32,135 nt of DNA from Deltaproteobacteria bacterium (GTDB lineage Bacteria; Desulfobacterota; Binatia; UBA12015). Numbering within the stretch: position 1 is the first letter of the stretch; each line of letters begins with the position of its first letter. The stretch spans positions 1-32,135 of the forward strand of contig VGTK01000054.1 of the NCBI GenBank assembly GCA_016874715.1. Direction: 5' to 3'. Position numbers and translations under genes: made by a program. The notes below the pieces were generated by a model. It saw only the letters and a list, made by a program, of their open reading frames with translations, did not search any database and was not told the origin of the DNA. This document shows, piece after piece, positions 23,372-29,358 of the stretch.

Positions 23372-25333
23372 ATGACGCAGGCCGTTCGCTCGCTGGTGTC
23401 GGCACGTCCGACGCGCCGAACCCGTGGCCGCTCCGCGGCGGCACGCCCGGAGGCCGCCGTCCCCGAGGCGCGGCTGCTGCGTGACGCCATCCACGAGATC
23501 GAGGCCGTCTGCCGGGACGCGGCGCGCCTCGAGCGCCGCTTCGCGCGCGAGCTCGCCGAAGTCCACCCGACGTTCCGCGACAGCGCGCGCAACCTCGTGC
23601 ACTACGTCGCGCTGCGCGATCGCGACGTTCGTATCCTGCAGGAGCGGCTCGCGTCGCTGGGGCTCTCGTCGCTCGGCCGCACCGAGGCGCACGTGATGGC
23701 CGGTCTCGACGCCGTGCTGCGCATCCTGCGCAAGCTCGCGGGCGAGAAGGCGCCCGCCGCGACCGAAGACGTGCCGCTCTCGTTCGCGCGCGGCAGCGCG
23801 CTGCTCGGGGAGCACAGCGAGGCGACCCTCGGCAAGCGCCCGCGCGAGCGCGGCGCGCACATCATGGTCACCATGCCCGGCGACGCCGCCCGCGACTACG
23901 ACCTGGTCCGGCGGACGCTCGTGAACGGCATGGACCTCATGCGCGTGAACTGCGCGCACGACGACCAGGACGCGTGGTCGCGGATGGTCGTGAACCTGCG
24001 CCGCGCGACCCGCGCGACGCGCGCGCAGTGCCGCATCCTGACGGATCTCGGCGGCCCCAAGCTCCGCACCGGGGCGATCGACGCGCAGTCGCAGGTGGTT
24101 CGCTGGAAGCCGCGCCGCGGCGAGCAGGGGGAGGTCGTCGAGCCGGCGCGGATCTGGCTCACCGCCGCCGAGGCGCCGCACCCGCCGTCGGCGAGGGCCG
24201 ACGGGCGGCTCGACGTGCCCGCCAAGTGGCTGCGCCGGCTGCGCGAGGGCGACCGCCTGCGCTTGACGGACGCGCGCGGCCGGGCGCGCACGCTGGTGAT
24301 CGCGGAAGCGGTCGGCGGCGGCCGCTTCGCCACCGCGGCGAAGAGCGCCTACCTGCACGAGGGCCGCCCGGTGCGGCTCCGCGCGCAGCACGGCGACGAC
24401 GCGCGGAAGCCGCTCCGCACGGTCGACGCGGTGCCGTGGATGGTCGCGGCGGACCGGCGCTTCCTCCTGCTGCACCGGGGCGACCGCCTGCTGCTGACCG
24501 CGGACCAGAGCCCGGGGCGTCCGGCAGAGATCGACGCCGACGGCCGCGTCACGCGTCCGGCGCGGATCCCGTGCACGCTGTCGGAGGTGTTCACCGACGT
24601 CCGGCCGCGTGAGCGCGTGCTGTTCGACGACGGCCGCATCGAGGGAATCGTCGAGGCCGCGACCACGGAGGGCTTGCGCGTCCGCATCCTCTCGGCGCCG
24701 GCCGACGGCGTGAAGCTCCGGCCGGACAAGGGCATCAACCTGCCCGACACGCGGCTCCGGCTCCCGGCGCTGACGGAGCGCGACCTGCACGACCTCGACT
24801 TCGTGGTCCACCACGCCGACCTCGTGGGCCTGTCCTTCGTGCGCACGCCGGACGACGTCGACGAGCTGCGCCGCCAGCTCGACCTGCGCGACGGCGGCCA
24901 CCTCGGCATCGTGCTGAAGATCGAGACGGCGGCGGCGTTCGACCAGCTGCCGAAGCTGCTGCTCGCCGCGATGCGCTCGGAGCGCGTCGCGGTCATGATC
25001 GCGCGTGGCGACCTGGCGGTGGAGTGCGGCTTCGAGCGCCTCGCCGAGGTCCAGGAGGAGCTGCTCTGGTTCTGCGAGGCCGCGCACGTGCCCGTGATCT
25101 GGGCGACGCAGGTGCTCGAGAACCGGTCGAAGACCGGCCTGCCGTCGCGCGCCGAGATCACGGACGCGGCGATGGGCGAGCGCGCCGAGTGCGTGATGCT
25201 CAACAAGGGCCCGCACATCGTCGAGGCGGTGCGCGTGCTGCAGGGGATCCTGCAGCGCATGGAGGCGCACCAGCGGAAGAAGAGCGCGCGGCTGCGCCGG
25301 CTCAGGCTGTCGTCGATCGCGGCGAGCGCGTGA
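23372..25333 (+). CDS. Divergent pyruvate kinase-like protein
   Basis: A 653-residue protein. Residues ~150-235 and ~450-620 carry pyruvate kinase barrel motifs: HIMVTMPGD, GMDLMRVNCAH (R191, N193), LTDLGGPKLRTG, KGINLPDTRLRLPALTERD, SFVRTPDDV, LKIET (K516, E518), ARGDLAVE (D547) and WATQVLE. Departures are clear: NFSH is NCAH, the usual VMLSGETA is VMLNKGPH, the B-domain insertion is about 215 residues (normally about 100), and the C-terminal allosteric domain is missing. A helical, Arg-rich N-terminal extension of ~150 residues precedes the barrel. Core phosphoryl-transfer residues are present, so activity is possible, but another phosphotransfer or enolpyruvate reaction cannot be excluded. 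GGAGG stands just before the ATG. Confidence 0.8.
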   Translation: MTQAVRSLVSARPTRRTRGRSAAARPEAAVPEARLLRDAIHEIEAVCRDAARLERRFARELAEVHPTFRDSARNLVHYVALRDRDVRILQERLASLGLSSLGRTEAHVMAGLDAVLRILRKLAGEKAPAATEDVPLSFARGSALLGEHSEATLGKRPRERGAHIMVTMPGDAARDYDLVRRTLVNGMDLMRVNCAHDDQDAWSRMVVNLRRATRATRAQCRILTDLGGPKLRTGAIDAQSQVVRWKPRRGEQGEVVEPARIWLTAAEAPHPPSARADGRLDVPAKWLRRLREGDRLRLTDARGRARTLVIAEAVGGGRFATAAKSAYLHEGRPVRLRAQHGDDARKPLRTVDAVPWMVAADRRFLLLHRGDRLLLTADQSPGRPAEIDADGRVTRPARIPCTLSEVFTDVRPRERVLFDDGRIEGIVEAATTEGLRVRILSAPADGVKLRPDKGINLPDTRLRLPALTERDLHDLDFVVHHADLVGLSFVRTPDDVDELRRQLDLRDGGHLGIVLKIETAAAFDQLPKLLLAAMRSERVAVMIARGDLAVECGFERLAEVQEELLWFCEAAHVPVIWATQVLENRSKTGLPSRAEITDAAMGERAECVMLNKGPHIVEAVRVLQGILQRMEAHQRKKSARLRRLRLSSIAASA

Positions 25334-25372
25334 GCGGCCCGACGGCGTCGGTCGCGCCGCCGCGGCGCCCCC

Positions 25373-25468
25373 TCAGGAACGGTCCGTCGGGTGACGGATG
25401 TCCCAGAGGATCAGCCCGATCAGGGCCACGACCAGAAATGCGAAGGCCTCGACCTGCGTGTGCAACAT
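25373..25468 (-). CDS. Candidate 31-residue single-pass membrane protein
   Basis: The ATG at 25468 opens a minus-strand ORF with a short polar start (MLHTQVEA), a hydrophobic helix (FAFLVVALIGLILW) and a charged tail (DIRHPTDRS), a standard layout for small inner-membrane proteins. Its third-base pattern is coding-like. No good ribosome binding site is seen. It lies tail-to-tail with the pyruvate kinase-like gene. Confidence 0.4.
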   Translation of the reverse strand: MLHTQVEAFAFLVVALIGLILWDIRHPTDRS

Positions 25469-25556
25469 GCGCCGAAGGTAGCGCACGGCGTTGACGACGA
25501 GAGGGCACGGCGATGACCGTCCTGTGAAGCGGGAACGCGGGTCGTCGCAGGTCCGA

Positions 25557-25772
25557 TCAGTTCGAAGAGGGCAGGCGCTCGATGAGCGCGCGCAGATCCT
25601 CCGACGGGGTGAGACGGAAGCGGTGGCTCAGCAGGCTCGCGAGCTCCCGGTCGTCGAGACCCAGTGCGGCCTGGGCGACCGACCAGGTCATTCTCGCCTC
25701 GCGCATACGTCGCGAAAGCTCCAGCGCGAGGCTCGTACGTTCCACGCGATCACTGCGTGACACGTGTTTCAT
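25557..25772 (-). CDS. Small helix-turn-helix (XRE/HTH_37-like) protein
   Basis: ATG 25772 has AGGAG six bases upstream. The 71-residue product reads as five helices: a polar start, ALELSRRMREARMTWSVAQAA, LGLDDRELASLLSHR and LTPSEDLRALIERL. The AALGL...ELASLLSHR part fits the turn and recognition helix of XRE-type DNA-binding proteins related to HigA antitoxins. No toxin gene is next to it. A role as a small regulator is inferred; the target is unknown. Confidence 0.6.
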   Translation of the reverse strand: MKHVSRSDRVERTSLALELSRRMREARMTWSVAQAALGLDDRELASLLSHRFRLTPSEDLRALIERLPSSN

Positions 25773-26110
25773 GAGCACTCCTACCTCGGTGGCAGACCCT
25801 GACTGCGGGTGAATGGTGGAAGCGTCCGGTGCGGTGCTCGCGGCATCCGGCGGGCATCGGCCCTGCCGTGCTACCGACCATCGAAGCGACGCGCTAGGCG
25901 TGAACCACGAGGCTCCGCGGACCGTCAAGGGGCGCGCGCGGCAGCGGGCGGGGACAACGGCGGCGACGCTGTCGGAACTCCGCGTGCCGACGCGGCTTTC
26001 CTTCGCCGCCGGCGCATCATGACAAGTTGGTTACAGGGCGCGTCGGGCTCGTCTTGCGGCCGCGCGTACCCGGCGCGCCGGTGGCGGCGCGCCGGGCCGA
26101 TCCCTCCGCC
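25773..26110. other. 338-nt spacer between HTH gene and RTX protein gene
   Basis: No plausible gene on either strand: the two short plus-strand frames are Arg/Ala-rich and lack a ribosome binding site. The right end holds the hairpin at 26069-26096. The left end must hold the HTH gene promoter, but no clear -35/-10 pair is seen. Confidence 0.5.
26069..26096 (-). terminator. Hairpin downstream of the RTX/cohesin-like protein gene
   Basis: A perfect 11-bp inverted repeat (CCCGGCGCGCC, 6-nt loop, GGCGCGCCGGG) begins 15 nt beyond the stop at 26111 in the direction of transcription. The position suits a terminator; a U-tract is absent. Confidence 0.5.
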
Positions 26111-27481
26111 CTAGGGAATCTGCGTCTCGCAGCCGCTGAACGTGTCGTTGCCGAGGCCGCCGTTGCACACGTCGGTGCCGCCGGCGCCGTTGATGGTGTC
26201 GTCGCCGCTGTTGCCGAACAGCGTGTCGGCACCGGCGCCACCGTCGATGTCGTCGTTGCCCGCACCACCGCAGACCACGTCGTTCTGGCCGAGAGCGGTG
26301 ATGGTATCGTTGCCACCGCGGGCGACGATCACGTCGGCGTTCGCCGTGCCGCTGATCGGCTCGCCGGCATCGGTGCCGACGATCGTCGCGACCTGACCGT
26401 TGCACGTGTAGGGCGGGTACTGCAGCGCCGTGACCGTGCAGCTGCCGCTGGCGGTGCCGAACGCCGTCGCGAACTCGGCCGTGCAGGTGAAGTCCTGCGC
26501 GATCGGGCGCGACACGCCGGCCACGCAGTCGTAGAGCACGTTCGCGAACGCGCCCTGCGGGATGCCCTGGCCCGAGGTGAGGAGGCCGATCGCGAGCTGG
26601 TCGTCGGTGGTGTCGGCGTTGGTGTCGTTGTCGGCGACGAGGAACGTGCCGGACACGCCAGACGCGTTGCTCACCTGCTCGAGCAGCGCCTCGTCGATGA
26701 TGTTGATGCGGCCACCGGGGTAGCCCAGGAACACCGAGACGCCGGTCACGGGGTCCGGGGAGTCGTAGGCGAGGCTCACGGTCAGGGTCGTGGTCGCGCA
26801 CTGCACGATCGGGCTCGGCGAGGGCGAGGCGGTCGGTGCAGGGGTCGGGCTCGGTGACGCCGTCGGCGCGGGGCTCGGGGATGGGCTGGGGCTCGGGGAC
26901 GCCGTGGGTGCGGGCGTCGGCGACGGGCTCGGGCTCGGCGAGGGGCTCGGCGACGGCGTGGGCGCAGGAGTTGGCGACGGGCTAGGGGATGCCGTCGGCA
27001 CTGGGGTGCCGGTCGGCTCCGCGCTCGGAGTGGGCGTCGGCAGCGCGCCGTCGCAGTAGGTGGTCGTGTTGAAGCCCTTCACCAGTGCGGCGATGCTTGC
27101 ACCGGTCGCGACGAAGTCGTGGCACGGGGGCAGCCCCGGTGCCTTTGCGACGATCTTCGCGATCTTGGCATTGAACTTCGGAATGACGCCCTTCTTCGGG
27201 TCGTTGAGGCAGACGGCGACACCGGTCGCCTTGCCCTTCGAGTGGTTCAGCGCGCCCTTGGCCCAGCACTTCTCGAGCGAGGCCGCGAGCTTCGCGGATT
27301 CCTTGCTCGCCTTCTGGACGTTTTTCAGCACCGCAGGATCTGGTGGCACGAAGCCACCGCCGAACTCCGACGGCAGCGAGCCGTCGACGTAGGTCGCGGC
27401 GCGGGCGAGCCCCGCCATGCCGGAGAGAAGGGCGAGCGTCACGAGAAGTCGCGAGGCCCGATTCGACGTTGTGCGCAGCAT
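26111..27481 (-). CDS. Secreted multidomain protein: Cys-rich helical domain, Ser/Pro linker, cohesin-like Cys4 domain, RTX repeats
   Basis: This 456-residue protein starts at ATG 27481 with GGAGG upstream and a signal peptide ending ARA-ATY (about 28). Residues 45-143 are helical with C72, C91, C120 and C143 and many lysines ([21 protein letters not shown]). A 77-residue Ser/Pro/Thr/Ala linker follows (148-224). Residues 228-352 are the shared domain: cysteines 228, 319, 333 and 348, loop [11 protein letters not shown] and [10 protein letters not shown]. Residues 378-451 are hemolysin-type Ca-binding repeats ([30 protein letters not shown]), some carrying cysteines. Such repeats fold on calcium outside the cell; many RTX proteins use type I secretion, but the N-terminal signal favours Sec export here. 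No transporter genes are adjacent. Confidence 0.85.
   Translation of the reverse strand: MLRTTSNRASRLLVTLALLSGMAGLARAATYVDGSLPSEFGGGFVPPDPAVLKNVQKASKESAKLAASLEKCWAKGALNHSKGKATGVAVCLNDPKKGVIPKFNAKIAKIVAKAPGLPPCHDFVATGASIAALVKGFNTTTYCDGALPTPTPSAEPTGTPVPTASPSPSPTPAPTPSPSPSPSPSPSPTPAPTASPSPSPSPSPAPTASPSPTPAPTASPSPSPIVQCATTTLTVSLAYDSPDPVTGVSVFLGYPGGRINIIDEALLEQVSNASGVSGTFLVADNDTNADTTDDQLAIGLLTSGQGIPQGAFANVLYDCVAGVSRPIAQDFTCTAEFATAFGTASGSCTVTALQYPPYTCNGQVATIVGTDAGEPISGTANADVIVARGGNDTITALGQNDVVCGGAGNDDIDGGAGADTLFGNSGDDTINGAGGTDVCNGGLGNDTFSGCETQIP
26810..27040. repeat. Low-complexity repeat DNA encoding the Ser/Pro/Thr linker
   Basis: About 230 bp of imperfect short repeats (GGGCTCGG-type units on the plus strand) encode SPSPSP and TPAPT runs in the minus-strand protein. 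Such DNA is prone to length change by slippage and to assembly error. The glycine-rich plus-strand frame over it is a shadow. Confidence 0.75.
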
Positions 27482-27622
27482 GTCCGCCTCCGCATCGAGA
27501 GTGGGGTCGGAGCGCGGCCGCTCCGAGAGTGCAGGAGCGAAGGCATAGCGGCGCGGCGTGACGAGGGGCGGCGCGCGCGGTGAACCGTGCGTGAACGACG
27601 GCGTGCGCACCCACGAACGCGA

Positions 27623-27656
27623 AAGGCTCCCGCCCTCGGACGAGGACGGGAGCCTT
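27623..27656 (-). terminator. Strong intrinsic-type terminator after the 476-residue secreted protein gene
   Basis: A 10-bp stem (AAGGCTCCCG / CGGGAGCCTT, plus-strand notation) encloses an inner stem CCTCG/CGAGG, giving a nearly continuous hairpin 38 nt past the stop at 27694. On the minus strand the stem ends CCTTTCGCGTT, a modest T-rich tail. This is the most convincing rho-independent terminator in the window. Confidence 0.7.
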
Positions 27657-27693
27657 CCCGGAGCGCACGGCACGCGGCCGCGCAGCGCCTCGG

Positions 27694-29124
27694 TCAGGAA
27701 GCGCTGACCGACAGGGCGCAGGTCGCCGGCACCTGGCCACCATCGATGTCCGAGACGTCCGGCGTGCACGTGAACTGCGACGATTGGATCGTCTGACCGT
27801 CTGTGCAGTCGAACTGGATCTTCGCGAACTGCCCCGCGGGGATCGATTGCGAGAGGCTCACGAGGCCGACACTGACCGTGGAGTTGGCGTCGTCGTCGCC
27901 GACCTGGAAGAGGCCGCTCACGCCCGTGAGGTTCATCACGCGCTCGGTGACCGTGGGATCGCTGCCGAGGCCCGGAATCGACACCGCACCCGGGTACCGC
28001 ACCGCGGGCGTGACGCCGGCGACGTTCAGCGAGCCGCCGAGGTTGTCGAAGCTCACGCTCACGGTCAGCGAGACGCGGCCGCCGCTGCAGGTCGCGCTCG
28101 AGCCGCCGACGTCGGTTGGCCGTGGCGTCCCGGTCGGCGTCGGCGTCGGCGACGTGCGCTGCGGGCAGTCCGGAACGCTCGCGACCGACGGCATGCGCTG
28201 GCCGGCGGCGAACGTGCCGAGCGACTGCGCGAAGATGCCGAGGACGTTGCCGTTGCCGGCGTTGACGTCGAGGAACAGCTTGCCGCTCGCGTTCAGGGTG
28301 GCGCTGCCGGCGATCTCCTGCAGGCTGCTCACCAGCACGCCGTTGACCACGGCCGAGCCGACCGCCGCCTCAAAGCCCTCGTTGTCGCAGAACAGCGCCG
28401 CGGCGCCGTCGGAGAGCGCCGTGACGTTGAACTCGGCGCCGTAGGAGTCGTTGAAGGCGGCGACGATCACGCGGTTGCCGTCCTGTGCGGGCGGAGCGAG
28501 GTCCTGGGGGTTGAAGTAGGTCGGCACCATCAGCACCGCGGGCGTGAACCGCTGGTACTTGACGGCGTTTCCGTCGACCTCGGCGCCGGCGGCGGCGCGG
28601 TTGCCGTTGCTGCCCACCGCGAGACGGCCGTACGGGTTCTCGCCGAACGCCGCCGCGAGCTGCAGGTTGGCGAGCGTGTAGCCGCCGACGAGGGGCTGCG
28701 GCGGAACGACGGCCTGGGTGTCGCTGGCGCTGGCGATCGGCGTCACGACCGCGAGTCCGGCGTTGCCGGCGGCGGCACCGCCGGCGACCGACGACGACGT
28801 CGGGTCGATGACGATGTTGCCGCCTCCCGGCAGCGTGAACACCGACTCGCCGAGCCGGCTCGACAGGTTCGCGGGGTAGAATGCGACCTCGATGACCACC
28901 GGCGTCGCGGCCGGGTTCGCGACGGTGAGGAACGGCACGCGGTCGGTGCGCGCGTCGTAGAAGTAGATCAGCTGGTCGCCGCTCGTGCCGGGCACCGGGA
29001 CGGTCGCCTGCGCTCCGGCTTGCGCTGCCAGGCCCACGGTGGCGAGGAGCGCGGCCGCGCCCACGAGCACGCGCGAGCGGGCTCCCGTCTTTCCTTTCGC
29101 TCCGAAGCGTTCGAGTCTTGCCAC
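27694..29124 (-). CDS. Secreted protein with ~275-residue unknown domain and C-terminal cohesin-like Cys4 domain
   Basis: The 476-residue product begins at GTG 29124 behind GGAGGAGG. A basic start and hydrophobic core ([18 protein letters not shown], ending at AQA) form the signal peptide. Residues 43-320 are a beta-rich domain I cannot name, beginning [21 protein letters not shown] and VVIEVAFYP. It resembles surface proteins whose first strands report a YF-type motif and extracellular-repeat folds, but this is only an impression. After a [14 protein letters not shown] linker, residues 346-474 are the shared domain: cysteines 346, 440, 453 and 469, a reduced acidic loop GDDDANS, and [10 protein letters not shown]. 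It is 234 nt downstream of the TonB receptor on the same strand, so the two may be co-expressed. Confidence 0.85.
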   Translation of the reverse strand: MARLERFGAKGKTGARSRVLVGAAALLATVGLAAQAGAQATVPVPGTSGDQLIYFYDARTDRVPFLTVANPAATPVVIEVAFYPANLSSRLGESVFTLPGGGNIVIDPTSSSVAGGAAAGNAGLAVVTPIASASDTQAVVPPQPLVGGYTLANLQLAAAFGENPYGRLAVGSNGNRAAAGAEVDGNAVKYQRFTPAVLMVPTYFNPQDLAPPAQDGNRVIVAAFNDSYGAEFNVTALSDGAAALFCDNEGFEAAVGSAVVNGVLVSSLQEIAGSATLNASGKLFLDVNAGNGNVLGIFAQSLGTFAAGQRMPSVASVPDCPQRTSPTPTPTGTPRPTDVGGSSATCSGGRVSLTVSVSFDNLGGSLNVAGVTPAVRYPGAVSIPGLGSDPTVTERVMNLTGVSGLFQVGDDDANSTVSVGLVSLSQSIPAGQFAKIQFDCTDGQTIQSSQFTCTPDVSDIDGGQVPATCALSVSAS

Positions 29125-29315
29125 GGATCCTCCTCCCGCTCCGCGCGTCGTGCGCGCTGCGCGAGCTTCTCGAGCGTCGCGGGCCGGTCCGTCCGGCGAC
29201 CGCGACGCGTGGTTGGATGGCTGCCCGGTCGCGGCGTCTCGGAAGACCCGCCGGGCGAGGGAATGGACGTCTCACCTTCGCACGCGTCTGCTACGGCGCG
29301 GTGAACGTCACCGCA

Positions 29316-29350
29316 GCGACGCGTGAAGCTTTCGTTGCCGCGCGCGTCGC
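29316..29350 (-). terminator. Inverted repeat just downstream of the TonB receptor gene
   Basis: GCGACGCG (29316-29323) and CGCGTCGC (29343-29350) form an 8-bp stem with a 19-nt loop beginning 9 nt after the receptor stop. No U-tract is present. It is a possible weak terminator or processing site between the receptor and the downstream secreted protein gene. Confidence 0.3.
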
Positions 29351-29358
29351 GCAGCAGA

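Noticed and set aside
22724..25270. 848-codon minus-strand frame across the exported protein and pyruvate kinase-like genes
   Set aside because: It spans two convincing plus-strand genes and the spacer between them; no domain is recognisable.
25557..25772. Toxin-antitoxin module around the small HTH protein
   Set aside because: No adjacent toxin-like ORF (RelE/HigB type) on either side.
25809..26114. Two short plus-strand ORFs upstream of the RTX protein's 3' end
   Set aside because: No ribosome binding site, Arg/Ala-rich low-complexity translation and no coding bias.
26810..27040. CRISPR or tandem-repeat array
   Set aside because: Units are short, imperfect and encode the linker in frame; there are no spacers of uniform length.
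26790..27059. Glycine-rich plus-strand protein ([14 protein letters not shown] repeats)
   Set aside because: Mirror image of the Ser/Pro linker DNA of the minus-strand secreted protein.
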